Of a DNA stretch of 36,550 bases, positions 11,244-19,964 are shown piece after piece (position 1 is the stretch's first letter; each line of letters begins with the position of its first letter). Below the pieces are notes generated by a model, which had not been told where the DNA came from, ran no database searches, and saw nothing but the letters and a program-made list of their open reading frames with translations. Source of the DNA: Clostridiales bacterium (GTDB taxonomy: Bacteria > Bacillota > Clostridia > Clostridiales > Clostridiaceae); contig JAAYPK010000059.1 in the NCBI GenBank assembly GCA_012519845.1, forward strand, positions 1-36,550, read 5' to 3'. Position numbers and translations under genes: made by a program.

Positions 11244-11274
11244 TTTTACTTAATACAAGGTGGGTGTTTATGGT

Positions 11275-11898
11275 ATGAAATATATTGAGAAAAGCGCTAA
11301 AAGCAGAGAAGAAGCAATCGAACAAGCACTTAAAGAATTAAATACTACTAAAGATAAGGTAGATATTGAGGTTATAGAAGAAGGATCAAAAGGAATATTT
11401 AATTTATTCGGTAGTAAGTTAGCAAAAGTAAGGGTAACTATTAAGGAAAATAAGGAAGATGAGATAGTTGAATTCTTAAACAATGTTTTCAAATCAATGA
11501 AGCTAAATCCTAAAATTGATGTGATTATGGAGGAGGAATCCATAAAAATCAATGTTACTGGAGAGGATATGGGAAGTGTAATTGGATATAGAGGAGAAAC
11601 ATTAGATGCATTACAATATTTATTATCCTTAACTATAAACAAAAACCATGATGAACCTTATAAAAGAATTATTTTAGATATCGAGAATTACAGAGAAAAA
11701 AGAGAAGAAACTTTAAAAAGACTTGCAGAAAAAACAGCATATAAAGTTTTAAAAAATGGAAAAGCATATAAATTAGAGCCTATGAATCCATATGAAAGAA
11801 GAATAATTCATGCTGCTCTTCAAGGAAATAATAAAATTGAAACTTATAGTGAAGGTGAAGAGCCATATAGAAGAATTGTAGTAGATATAAAAAAGTAA
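11275..11898 (+). CDS. jag: RNA-binding protein Jag/KhpB
   Basis: Jag (KhpB, SpoIIIJ-associated protein) has three parts visible in its 207 residues: the Jag-N domain (about 1-50, KYIEKSAKSREEAIEQALKE and IFNLFGSKLAKV), a KH domain with the GxxG-like loop GYRGETLDALQYL, and an R3H domain toward the C-terminus containing NPYERRIIHAALQ. It binds RNA with KhpA in other Firmicutes and affects cell envelope genes. The ATG at 11275 with AAGGTGG about ten bases upstream is preferred over the GTG at 11260, which overlaps that ribosome site. It ends the rpmH operon before a terminator. Confidence 0.93.
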   Translation: MKYIEKSAKSREEAIEQALKELNTTKDKVDIEVIEEGSKGIFNLFGSKLAKVRVTIKENKEDEIVEFLNNVFKSMKLNPKIDVIMEEESIKINVTGEDMGSVIGYRGETLDALQYLLSLTINKNHDEPYKRIILDIENYREKREETLKRLAEKTAYKVLKNGKAYKLEPMNPYERRIIHAALQGNNKIETYSEGEEPYRRIVVDIKK

Positions 11899-11954
11899 AT
11901 AAAAGTATTTCATTAAATCACTTTAGGTTTGGTGATATAACTTAATTTTTCATT

Positions 11955-11994
11955 AGAAAGAACTGATTTTCAATATATGCAGTTCTTTCTTTTT
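11955..11994 (+). terminator. Rho-independent terminator after jag
   Basis: Perfect 11-base arms AGAAAGAACTG (11955-11965) and CAGTTCTTTCT (11980-11990) are followed by TTTT. It closes the rpmH-jag operon, and the next promoter starts within its T-run. Confidence 0.9.
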
Positions 11995-12021
11995 GACTAT
12001 TTGAGTTTTCTTTTGTAAAAT
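11993..12021 (+). promoter_or_regulatory. Promoter of mnmE-mnmG-rsmG-noc
   Basis: TTGACT (11993-11998), a 17-base spacer and TAAAAT (12016-12021) lie 36 bases before mnmE, directly after the jag terminator. Confidence 0.6.
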
Positions 12022-12057
12022 AAATCTAGTTTATAAATAGGTAAAAGGAGAATATTA

Positions 12058-13443
12058 ATGAAAGAATTTGATACAATTTGTGGGATTGCTACCCCTATTG
12101 GAGAAGGTGGCATATCAATTATAAGGGTATCTGGTGATAAAGTATTAAATATAATTAGTAGGATTTTTAAAGGAATCAATAACAGGAATATTTTAGATAT
12201 TAAAAGTTATACTATGAGATATGGATATATATATGAAGAAAAAACTAATGAGGTTATAGATGAAGTTATTGTTAGCTATATGAAAGGACCAAAAAGTTTT
12301 ACAGCGGAAGATGTTATAGAAATTAATTGCCATGGAGGAGTTATAGCAACTAATAAAATTCTAGAGGAGATTATAAAAGTAGGAGCTAGACTTGCTGAAC
12401 CTGGTGAATTTACAAAAAGAGCATTTTTAAATGGAAGAATAGATTTAAGTCAGGCAGAAGCAGTTATGGATATAATAAGATCAAAAACTGATTTATCTAT
12501 GAAATCGGCAATGCTTCAAAGTTCTGGAGTTCTTTCCCGGGAAATAAATAGATTGAGGGAGTATATGTTAAATACTCTTGCGTTAATTGAGTATTCAGTA
12601 GATTTTACAGAAGATGATGAAGAGGTTGATGATAGTGTTCCGTTAAGAATTACTGGTCAATTAAGTGAAGCAAAAGAAGAAATGGAAAAGTTATTAAAGG
12701 ATGCAGATAGTGGAAGAATCATTAGGGACGGATTGAATGTTGTTATTGTTGGAAAGCCTAATGTGGGTAAATCTTCTTTATTAAATATGCTATTAAAACA
12801 GAATAGGGCAATTGTTACTGATATTCCAGGTACAACTAGAGATGTTATAGAAGAATATATAAATATTGATGGAATTCCAATAAAAATAATAGATACAGCT
12901 GGAATCAGAGAAGCAAGTGATACAGTTGAAAAAATAGGAATTGAAAAATCTAAAGAAAAATTAAATGAAGCGGATTTAGTTATATTAATGATTGATTCTT
13001 CAAGAAAAATAGATGAAGAAGATATTGAAATAATAAATGCAGTAAAAGGTAAGAAGACAATAGTTTTAATAAATAAAGTTGATAAAGAGAATATTGATGT
13101 TAATTATAATGAATTAATAGATAAATTTGAATATGTTATAAAAAGTTCTACACTGACTGGACATGGGATTGATGAATTAAAAAGTAGTATAAAGGATTTA
13201 TTTTTTAATGGTGAAGTAAATAATGAAAGTTTAATTATATCAAATAACAGACATAAGCAAGCTTTATATAGAGCATTGGAAAATTGCAACGAAGCTTTAG
13301 AAAAAATGAAAATGAATGAGTATTTAGATTTAATTTCCATTTACGTAACTGCCGCTCTTAAAGCATTAGGAGAGATAACTGGTGCTGAGTTAGAAGTTGA
13401 TTTAGTTAATAAAATATTTAGTGAATTTTGTGTAGGAAAGTAG
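12058..13443 (+). CDS. mnmE: tRNA uridine-5-carboxymethylaminomethyl(34) synthesis GTPase MnmE
   Basis: MnmE works with MnmG to modify the wobble uridine of certain tRNAs. The 461 residues comprise the N-terminal tetrahydrofolate-binding domain (about 1-120, starting [20 protein letters not shown]), a helical domain, and an inserted G domain with G1 GKPNVGKS (232-239), G2 [10 protein letters not shown]3 DTAGIR and G4 NKVD. The protein ends in CVGK, the conserved C-terminal cysteine motif. The ATG at 12058 follows AAAGGAG. A Noc-type binding palindrome is embedded at 12532-12545. The reading frame runs into the region just before mnmG. Confidence 0.97.
   Translation: MKEFDTICGIATPIGEGGISIIRVSGDKVLNIISRIFKGINNRNILDIKSYTMRYGYIYEEKTNEVIDEVIVSYMKGPKSFTAEDVIEINCHGGVIATNKILEEIIKVGARLAEPGEFTKRAFLNGRIDLSQAEAVMDIIRSKTDLSMKSAMLQSSGVLSREINRLREYMLNTLALIEYSVDFTEDDEEVDDSVPLRITGQLSEAKEEMEKLLKDADSGRIIRDGLNVVIVGKPNVGKSSLLNMLLKQNRAIVTDIPGTTRDVIEEYINIDGIPIKIIDTAGIREASDTVEKIGIEKSKEKLNEADLVILMIDSSRKIDEEDIEIINAVKGKKTIVLINKVDKENIDVNYNELIDKFEYVIKSSTLTGHGIDELKSSIKDLFFNGEVNNESLIISNNRHKQALYRALENCNEALEKMKMNEYLDLISIYVTAALKALGEITGAELEVDLVNKIFSEFCVGK
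12532..12545. promoter_or_regulatory. Probable Noc binding site (NBS) inside mnmE
   Basis: CTTTCCCGGGAAAT matches the published B. subtilis NBS consensus ATTTCCCGGGAAAT at 13 of 14 positions. It is the only CCCGGG I saw in this AT-rich window. In the mnmE frame it reads CTT TCC CGG GAA AT, using TCC and CGG, which are rare in the surrounding genes. A noc gene lies about 3.6 kb downstream. Confidence 0.75.
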
Positions 13444-13457
13444 GAGAGAAGAAAAAG

Positions 13458-15350
13458 ATGAAATATTATGCAGGAGAATTTGATGTCATAGTAGTTGGAG
13501 CTGGTCATGCAGGCTGCGAAGCAGCTCTTGCTTCTTCAAGAATGGGTTTAAAAACATTAATATGTACAATTAACCTTGATTCTATTGCAATGATGCCTTG
13601 TAATCCTAATATAGGAGGGACTGCAAAAGGTCATTTAGTAAGAGAAATTGATGCATTAGGTGGAGAAATGGGGATTAATATCGATCATACATTTATACAA
13701 TCTCGTATGCTTAATACATCTAAGGGGCCAGCAGTTCATTCATTAAGGGCACAAGCTGATAAGAAGAAATATCAGTTTAGAATGAAGAGGATATTAGAAG
13801 AACAAGAAAATCTTCAAATTAGGCAAATCGAAGTAACAGAATTAGAAGTAGAAAATAATAAAGTAGTTGGAGTAGTAACTAAAAATGGTGCAGAATTTAA
13901 GTGTAAAGCAGTTATTCTAGCAACAGGTACATATCTAAAAGGAAAGGTTATTATTGGAGAAGTTTGTTATAGTAGCGGACCAAATGGGTTATTCCCAGCA
14001 AATGATTTATCTCAATCCCTTTTAGATTTAGGTATTTCTTTAAGAAGATTTAAAACAGGAACCCCTGCTAGAATAAATAAAAGATCAGTAGATTTTTCTA
14101 AGATGATACCTCAAAATGGAGATGATAAAATTGTTCCTTTTTCCTTTATGAGTGGAGACTTAGATAGGGATCAAGTACCATGTTATTTAACATACACAAA
14201 TGAAAATACTCACAATATAATTAGAGAAAATATTGGAAGATCACCTATATATAATGGGTCAATTAAAGGAATTGGACCAAGATATTGTCCTTCAATTGAA
14301 GATAAAGTAATGAGATTTCCAGAAAAATCACAACATCAAATATTTATTGAACCAGAGGGAGAAGATACATTAGAAATGTATGTAGGTGGATTTAGTTCAT
14401 CATTACCTGAAGAGGTTCAAATTAAGATGCTAAAAACATTGCCTGGATTAGAAAATGTAGAACTTATGAGAACAGCTTATGCAATTGAATATGATTCAAT
14501 AGATCCAACACAATTACAACCAACCTTAGAATTTAAAAATATTGAAGGGCTTTATGGTGCAGGCCAATTAAATGGTAGTTCAGGATATGAAGAAGCAGGG
14601 TGTCAAGGATTAGTTGCCGGAATTAATGCTGCTTTAAAAATACAAAATAAAGAACCGATGATACTTACTAGATCTGATGCCTATATTGGTGTTCTAATTG
14701 ATGATTTAGTTACAAAGGGGACTAATGAACCTTATAGGATGATGACATCAAGAGCGGAATATAGATTATTATTAAGACAAGACAATGCAGATTTTAGGTT
14801 AACAGAAATAGGATATAAGGTCGGACTTGTAAAAGAGGATAGGTATAAGAAATTTATAGAAAGAAAAACAAATATAGAAAATGAGATTTCTAGGCTTAAA
14901 GAATTACAAGTAACTAATAAAAAAGAAGTAAATGAATTTTTATCTAATTTAAATTCAGCAGAGTTAAAAAAGCCAATTAAGTTCTATGAATTAATTAAGA
15001 GAACAGAATTAGATTATTTTTCATTAGCTCCTCTTGATGAGGAAAGACCAGACTTACCAAGAGATATTGGTGATGAAGTAAATATAATAGCAAAATATGA
15101 AGGATATATTTCTAGTCAATTAGAACAAGTTAAACAATTTAAGAAAATAGAAAAGAAGCAGATACCTAAAGATATTAATTATGAAGATGTTAAGGGATTA
15201 AGAGTAGAAGCTATACAAAAACTAAGTAAAATTAATCCAATTAACATAGGTCAAGCTTCAAGAATATCTGGAGTTTCACCTGCAGATATATCTGTTTTAT
15301 TGATATATTTAGAACATCATTATAATAAAAATAAAAGTGATGAAAAATAA
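13458..15350 (+). CDS. mnmG: tRNA uridine-5-carboxymethylaminomethyl(34) synthesis enzyme MnmG
   Basis: MnmG (GidA) is the FAD and NADH-dependent partner of MnmE. The FAD-binding motif is [12 protein letters not shown] at residues 13-24, followed by the family signature [24 protein letters not shown] stretch, and later [19 protein letters not shown]. With the ATG at 13458 the protein has 630 residues, the usual length. That start is preceded by AGGAGAG; an upstream in-frame ATG at 13428 would overlap mnmE and lacks a ribosome site. It lies 14 bases after mnmE and is followed directly by rsmG. Confidence 0.97.
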   Translation: MKYYAGEFDVIVVGAGHAGCEAALASSRMGLKTLICTINLDSIAMMPCNPNIGGTAKGHLVREIDALGGEMGINIDHTFIQSRMLNTSKGPAVHSLRAQADKKKYQFRMKRILEEQENLQIRQIEVTELEVENNKVVGVVTKNGAEFKCKAVILATGTYLKGKVIIGEVCYSSGPNGLFPANDLSQSLLDLGISLRRFKTGTPARINKRSVDFSKMIPQNGDDKIVPFSFMSGDLDRDQVPCYLTYTNENTHNIIRENIGRSPIYNGSIKGIGPRYCPSIEDKVMRFPEKSQHQIFIEPEGEDTLEMYVGGFSSSLPEEVQIKMLKTLPGLENVELMRTAYAIEYDSIDPTQLQPTLEFKNIEGLYGAGQLNGSSGYEEAGCQGLVAGINAALKIQNKEPMILTRSDAYIGVLIDDLVTKGTNEPYRMMTSRAEYRLLLRQDNADFRLTEIGYKVGLVKEDRYKKFIERKTNIENEISRLKELQVTNKKEVNEFLSNLNSAELKKPIKFYELIKRTELDYFSLAPLDEERPDLPRDIGDEVNIIAKYEGYISSQLEQVKQFKKIEKKQIPKDINYEDVKGLRVEAIQKLSKINPINIGQASRISGVSPADISVLLIYLEHHYNKNKSDEK

Positions 15351-15363
15351 GGTGGAGGTTCAT

Positions 15364-16083
15364 ATGGAATATTTTGATTTACTTAAAAAGTGCGCGAATG
15401 ATATTGGGATGGAATATAATAAAGATAAACATGATAAATTTATCAAATATATGAGGCTAGTGCAGGAGTGGAATAATAATATCAATCTTACTGCCATTAT
15501 TGAAGATGATGATTTTATTAAAAAGCATTTTATAGATTGCATTAAGGTATTTAAAAGTAAGGAAATTAAGGAAGCAAAAAATATAATTGATGTAGGTACT
15601 GGAGCCGGATTTCCTGGAATACCAATAGCAATAATGAATGAGAATGTAAATATAACATTATTAGATTCTTTAAATAAAAGAATAAATTTTTTAAATATAG
15701 TTGTTAAAGAATTAGGATTAAAAAATGTTACTACTATACATAGTAGGGCAGAAGATGGTGCAAGGAAAAAAGAATTAAGAGAAAACTTTGATGTTGCTGT
15801 TTCTAGAGCAGTAGCTAATATGGCAGTATTATCAGAATTTTGCCTTCCATATGTTAAGGTTTCAGGAAGTTTTATTGCTTTAAAGGGACCTGCTATTGAA
15901 GATGAATTAGAAAATTCAAGAAATGCAATTGGAGTTTTAGGTGGTAAATTAAGTAATATTATAGAAATAGAAATTGAAGATACTGATCTTAGACATAATA
16001 TTGTTATTGTTAAAAAGATTAAAGAATGTCCCTCTAATTATCCGAGAAAAGCAGGAATCATTACAAAAAAACCAATAAAATGA
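15364..16083 (+). CDS. rsmG: 16S rRNA (guanine(527)-N(7))-methyltransferase RsmG
   Basis: RsmG (GidB) methylates G527 of 16S rRNA with S-adenosylmethionine. The SAM-binding motif is [17 protein letters not shown], about residues 74-90, and [24 protein letters not shown] sequence follows. The 239-residue length is normal. The ATG at 15364 is chosen because GGTGGAGG precedes it; an upstream ATG at 15337 would overlap the end of mnmG. Loss of this enzyme gives low-level streptomycin resistance in other bacteria. Confidence 0.95.
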   Translation: MEYFDLLKKCANDIGMEYNKDKHDKFIKYMRLVQEWNNNINLTAIIEDDDFIKKHFIDCIKVFKSKEIKEAKNIIDVGTGAGFPGIPIAIMNENVNITLLDSLNKRINFLNIVVKELGLKNVTTIHSRAEDGARKKELRENFDVAVSRAVANMAVLSEFCLPYVKVSGSFIALKGPAIEDELENSRNAIGVLGGKLSNIIEIEIEDTDLRHNIVIVKKIKECPSNYPRKAGIITKKPIK

Positions 16084-16181
16084 TTATAAAAATAAAATTT
16101 ATGTAAAAAAGAGGAAATTTAAGAAAAATATAGAATTAATAGTGTGATAAGAGTATTTTATTTAAGGATGGCCAAATATAT

Positions 16182-16964
16182 ATGAAGAATGAAGTAGTGA
16201 AAATAAGAATTGAGGATATTATCCCCAATACATATCAACCAAGAAAATTTTTTAATGAAGATGCTTTAAAAGAATTAGCACAATCTATAAAGGAACATGG
16301 GATTTTACAACCATTAACTATAAGAAATTGTGGTGAAATTTATGAATTAGTAGCAGGGGAGCGAAGGTTAAGAGCTGCAAAGTTAGCAAATTTATCTGAG
16401 GTACCTTGCATTATAATTGATATTTCGGATATTGAATCTGCTCAACTTGCATTATTAGAAAATCTGCAAAGGGAAGATTTATCTTATATAGAAGAGGCAG
16501 AAGCATATAATAGTTTGATTATTGATCATAACTTTACGCAGGAAGAAATTGCTATCAAAATGGGAAAAAAACAATCTACCATTGCTAATAAACTTAGACT
16601 ATTAAAACTTCCAGATACAATTAGAATGTTATGCATTGATAATAATTTAACAGAAAGGCATGCACGAGCTTTCTTAAGTTTACCTGATGAAAAACTGCAA
16701 TTGAAGGTAATACAAAATGTAGTTAAGAATAAGTTGAATGTTAAAGCAACAGAAGAATTAATAAATAGAGAATTATTAAAACTATCGGGTAAAAAATTAA
16801 GTGGAAAGAAAACAAATGTTAAGTCAGTATTTCCAGCAAAGTTGTATGTAAATACAATAAAGCAAGTTTTCGATAAATTTAGTATACCGGCTAATTATAA
16901 ATTTAAAGATGAAGAAGATTGTATTGAAATAACTGTAAGCATACCAAAGTCAAAGGAAAAGTAA
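16182..16964 (+). CDS. noc: Nucleoid occlusion protein Noc (ParB family)
   Basis: Noc is a ParB-like CTP-dependent DNA clamp that binds NBS sites and blocks division over the nucleoid. The 260 residues show the CTP-binding fold with GERRLRAAK (59-67), LLENLQREDLS (91-101) and a helix-turn-helix (about 118-143). The DNA-contact positions Gln131, Lys137 and Arg159 match those I recall as distinguishing Noc from ParB; Spo0J here has Arg152, Val158 and Gly180 at the equivalents. Order rsmG-noc-soj-spo0J is as in Bacillus. The protein starts almost at the PNTYQPR motif, so the N-terminal amphipathic membrane helix of Bacillus Noc is missing. The upstream frame closes at a stop at 16140 with no usual start codon. 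Confidence 0.88.
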   Translation: MKNEVVKIRIEDIIPNTYQPRKFFNEDALKELAQSIKEHGILQPLTIRNCGEIYELVAGERRLRAAKLANLSEVPCIIIDISDIESAQLALLENLQREDLSYIEEAEAYNSLIIDHNFTQEEIAIKMGKKQSTIANKLRLLKLPDTIRMLCIDNNLTERHARAFLSLPDEKLQLKVIQNVVKNKLNVKATEELINRELLKLSGKKLSGKKTNVKSVFPAKLYVNTIKQVFDKFSIPANYKFKDEEDCIEITVSIPKSKEK

Positions 16965-16970
16965 TGATAA

Positions 16971-17009
16971 AATTCTTAATAAATGAAAAAATTTATTAAG
17001 AATTTTTTA
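16971..17009 (+). terminator. Rho-independent terminator after noc
   Basis: Perfect 14-base arms AATTCTTAATAAAT (16971-16984) and ATTTATTAAGAATT (16991-17004) surround the loop GAAAAA, followed by TTTTTA. The stem is all but GC-free yet long. A TATAAT (17050-17055) downstream probably belongs to a separate soj promoter with a weak -35. Confidence 0.8.
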
Positions 17010-17079
17010 TTATATAGAAATATGCTTTTAATATTATTCATTTATATTATATAATATTAGTATGAAAGGAAGGGGCTAA

Positions 17080-17847
17080 ATGAAGGTAATATGTGTTTTT
17101 AATCAAAAAGGTGGAGTTGGAAAGACAACAACCAATATAAATCTATGTGCATATTTGGCTATGGAGGGTTATAAGGTATTAACAATTGATATAGATCCTC
17201 AAGGAAATACTACAAGTGGATTGGGTTTGGATAAGAGAAATCTTGAAGTTTCTATGTATGATGTTTTAACATCAGATGTTAAATTAAATGATGTCATAAT
17301 AAAAAGTGATTTAGTACATAATTTACATATAGCACCGTCAACAATGGAATTGGCTGGTGCGGAAGTTGAAATGATTAATACTGAAAATAGAGAACAAGTT
17401 CTCCTTAATAAGATAAATGAAGTAAAAGATAAGTACGATTTTATTTTTATTGATTGTCCTCCATCATTAGGAGTATTAACAATTAATGCCTTAGTAGCTA
17501 GCAATTCTGTATTAATTCCTATCCAATGTGAATTTTATGCTTTAGAGGGTGTAGGACAGCTTATTAATACTATTCAATTAGTCAAGAAATCATTGAATAC
17601 TCAACTTGAAGTTGAAGGTGTTCTTATGACAATGTATGATTTTAGGACTAATTTAAGTAATGAAGTATATAAAGAAGTTGAAAATTATTTTAAAGAAAAA
17701 GTTTTTAAAAGTACTATACCAAGGAATATTAGATTAGCTGAATCACCGAGTTTTGGATTACCTATTATGTTATATGATGAAAAATGTAAAGGTGCTGAAG
17801 CATATTTAAAATTTACTAAGGAATTTTTAGAAAGGCAAGAAGGTTAG
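17080..17847 (+). CDS. soj: Chromosome partitioning ATPase Soj/ParA
   Basis: ParA-type ATPase that binds DNA when ATP-loaded and acts with Spo0J in origin segregation and DnaA control. The deviant Walker A is KGGVGKTT near residues 10-17, the A-prime motif is IDIDPQGN, and Walker B is FIFIDCPPSLG. The 255-residue length fits chromosomal Soj proteins. The ATG at 17080 follows GGAAGGGG. spo0J begins eight bases after its stop, so the two genes form a coupled pair. Confidence 0.96.
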   Translation: MKVICVFNQKGGVGKTTTNINLCAYLAMEGYKVLTIDIDPQGNTTSGLGLDKRNLEVSMYDVLTSDVKLNDVIIKSDLVHNLHIAPSTMELAGAEVEMINTENREQVLLNKINEVKDKYDFIFIDCPPSLGVLTINALVASNSVLIPIQCEFYALEGVGQLINTIQLVKKSLNTQLEVEGVLMTMYDFRTNLSNEVYKEVENYFKEKVFKSTIPRNIRLAESPSFGLPIMLYDEKCKGAEAYLKFTKEFLERQEG

Positions 17848-17855
17848 GTGGTTAA

Positions 17856-18704
17856 ATGAATAAGAAGATGGCTTTAGGTAAAGGGCTTGGTGCTTTAATA
17901 CCTGAGGAAAACAGTACAAGTAATGAAAGTTCTTTATTAATTCCAATTAATAAAATTAAAAGTAATATAGAGCAACCAAGAAAATCTTTCGATAATGAGA
18001 AAATATATGAATTATCCGAATCAATAAAGAATCATGGAATTATTCAACCATTAATATTAAAAAGAAGTGGATTAGATTATATTATTGTTGCAGGTGAAAG
18101 AAGATGGAGAGCGGCAAAAATGGCTGGAATTACTGAAGTACCTGCAATTATTATGGAATTAACGGATAAAGAAGTATTAGAAATATCTTTAATTGAAAAT
18201 ATTCAAAGACAAGACTTAAATCCAATTGAAGAAGCTATGGCATATAAAAAGTTATTAACAGATTTTAATATAACTCAGGAAGAATTAAGTAAAAGAATTG
18301 GGAAATCTAGAGTTTCTATAACTAATGTTATAAGATTAATGAATCTTGATGAAAGAGTACAACAGTATTTAATAGAAGGTATTCTTTCAGAAGGCCATGG
18401 TAGGGCATTATTATCAATTAAAGATGGAAATATTCAATATGAACTATCTCAAAAAGCAATAGATAATCAACTTTCAGTCCGTGAATTAGAAAAATTAATT
18501 CGCAACTTTAATTTATCAGAAAAAGAAAAGAAACCAAAGGAAGATAATGAATTAAATCCTTATTATAAGGATATAAGAAATAGACTTCAAGATTTTTTTG
18601 GTACTAAAGTTATTTTACAAAGTAAAAAGAATAAAGGAAAAATTGAAATAGAATATTATTCAGAAGAAGATTTACAAAGAATATTAGACATTATGAATTT
18701 ATAA
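17856..18704 (+). CDS. spo0J: Chromosome partitioning protein Spo0J/ParB
   Basis: ParB clamps load at parS sites and spread along DNA, recruiting SMC and stimulating Soj. The N-terminus has the Soj-stimulating pattern KKMALGKGLGALIPE. The CTP fold carries GERRWRAAK (80-88) and SLIENIQRQDLNPIEEA; the helix-turn-helix covers about 139-165 and the dimerisation domain is at the C-terminus. Arg152 and Gly180 sit at the contact positions that favour parS. The 282-residue length is typical. A perfect parS lies 18 bases after the stop codon. Confidence 0.96.
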   Translation: MNKKMALGKGLGALIPEENSTSNESSLLIPINKIKSNIEQPRKSFDNEKIYELSESIKNHGIIQPLILKRSGLDYIIVAGERRWRAAKMAGITEVPAIIMELTDKEVLEISLIENIQRQDLNPIEEAMAYKKLLTDFNITQEELSKRIGKSRVSITNVIRLMNLDERVQQYLIEGILSEGHGRALLSIKDGNIQYELSQKAIDNQLSVRELEKLIRNFNLSEKEKKPKEDNELNPYYKDIRNRLQDFFGTKVILQSKKNKGKIEIEYYSEEDLQRILDIMNL

Positions 18705-18705
18705 A

Positions 18706-18739
18706 TGTTTCACATAAAAAATGTTTCACGTGAAACATT
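18706..18739. promoter_or_regulatory. parS: parS centromere site with adjacent half-site
   Basis: TGTTTCACGTGAAACA at 18722-18737 is an exact 16-base parS palindrome, extended by A/T to 20 bases (18720-18739). A half-site TGTTTCAC at 18706-18713 lies 16 bases upstream as a direct repeat of its left arm. It is between spo0J and the DUF4446 gene, inside the transcribed region. Confidence 0.97.
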
Positions 18740-18757
18740 GAGAGAGGATGAAGAAAA

Positions 18758-19258
18758 TTGAATAGTTTTTTTAATAGTATTAATAATTATAGCACATATA
18801 TTATATTGGGAATGGCAGTAATAGTAGTATTATTATTTATTTTAGTTATAGTTTTATTTAATAGTGTTAATAAAGTACAAAAAAGATACAGAAGAATGAT
18901 GAGAGGAACTAATGGGAAAAATCTTGAAGAATTAATTAATTCAAAATTAGATAAAATAGATGAAGCAATTGAAGATTCTAATGTAGCAATAAAAGAAAAT
19001 GAAAAATTAAAAGTTAAAGTTAATAGTTGTGTACAAAAAGTAGCAATTATAAGATATAAAGCCTTTGAAGATGTAGGTAGCGATTTAAGCTTTTCAATTG
19101 CTATATTAGATGGAAATAATGATGGTATAATACTGACAGGTATATATGGCAGACAGGAAAGTACTACATATGCAAAACCGGTGGATAAAGGAATATCAAG
19201 ATATGATTTATCTGAAGAAGAAATAACTGCTTTAAATGAAGCAATTAATAAAAATTAG
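18758..19258 (+). CDS. DUF4446 family membrane-anchored protein
   Basis: The 166-residue protein has one N-terminal membrane segment (about residues 13-34, YIILGMAVIVVLLFILVIVL), a charged, probably coiled-coil stretch (about 40-90, with RRMMRGTNGKNLEELI), then a compact C-terminal domain with DVGSDLSFSIAILDGNNDGI. This is the DUF4446 pattern, a family commonly encoded beside spo0J in clostridia and bacilli; its function is not established. The start is TTG at 18758 with GAGGA about nine bases upstream. It follows parS and precedes a terminator, so it may be read through from soj-spo0J. Confidence 0.8.
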   Translation: MNSFFNSINNYSTYIILGMAVIVVLLFILVIVLFNSVNKVQKRYRRMMRGTNGKNLEELINSKLDKIDEAIEDSNVAIKENEKLKVKVNSCVQKVAIIRYKAFEDVGSDLSFSIAILDGNNDGIILTGIYGRQESTTYAKPVDKGISRYDLSEEEITALNEAINKN

Positions 19259-19273
19259 AATAATATATGCACA

Positions 19274-19320
19274 AACAAACACCCTTAAATAGAATTTATA
19301 GCTATTTAAGGGTGTTTGTT
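19274..19320. terminator. Bidirectional terminator between DUF4446 gene and yyaC
   Basis: Perfect 18-base arms (19274-19291 and 19303-19320) with core AACACCCTTAAATA-type sequence surround an 11-base loop, with A- and T-rich flanks on both sides. It overlaps the yyaC stop codon and serves the two convergent genes. Confidence 0.85.
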
Positions 19321-19904
19321 TATTCTATGAAAATAGAAGTATCACTACTATATGACTTACCACCAAAACATCTTAAAATGAAATGATTTATGCCATTTGA
19401 AATACAATCAGCTAAAGCCATTACTGTATATAGGCGAGTATTCTGCAATATCATAAATTCATAATTACCTGAAATATTTACAACACCTGTAATGGACATA
19501 TTTCCAACAGAAGGCAATGAATGATTAACTGCTGCACCAGGAGTTAATGGTGATTTAGAGATTATTACTTTACCTACATCATGGAAATGTCCTAAACATG
19601 CATCAATTGCAATAACATAGGGATCTTTATAATTCAGGTTAATGTTTTCAATTATTTTAACAATGTTTTTAGAATGAATGGGACTTTCTAATGAACCATA
19701 TATATGAATATTATTTCTTTTTAAATTTTTAAGTTTGTAGCCTATTATAGGACCTAAGGAATCCCCAGTAGCTCTATCAGTTCCTATGCATAAGAATATA
19801 ATGTGTCTGTTTGATTTAATAAGTGGCATTAATTCTTTATATAAATAATCTCTGATTTCAAAAAAAGAATTGGGTAAAATTGAATCTATATAAATATTTT
19901 TCAT
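19320..19904 (-). CDS. yyaC: Spore protease YyaC family protein (DUF1256)
   Basis: This 194-residue protein shows the YyaC/DUF1256 pattern: FLCIGTDRATGDSLGPIIG near the N-terminus, VIAIDACLGHFHDVGKV, and PGAAVNHSLPSVGNMSITGV. The fold is related to the germination protease GPR; a spore-related peptidase role is likely but unproven. The ATG at 19904 is used because AGGAG lies about ten bases upstream; an earlier in-frame ATG at 19928 precedes that ribosome site. It follows the csd-like gene by about 60 bases on the same strand. It runs head-on to replication. Confidence 0.88.
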   Translation of the reverse strand: MKNIYIDSILPNSFFEIRDYLYKELMPLIKSNRHIIFLCIGTDRATGDSLGPIIGYKLKNLKRNNIHIYGSLESPIHSKNIVKIIENINLNYKDPYVIAIDACLGHFHDVGKVIISKSPLTPGAAVNHSLPSVGNMSITGVVNISGNYEFMILQNTRLYTVMALADCISNGINHFILRCFGGKSYSSDTSIFIE

Positions 19905-19964
19905 AATAAAAAGTCTCCTTTCTTCCATATTATTTGCAGAATTGGAGACTTATATTCATATTGA

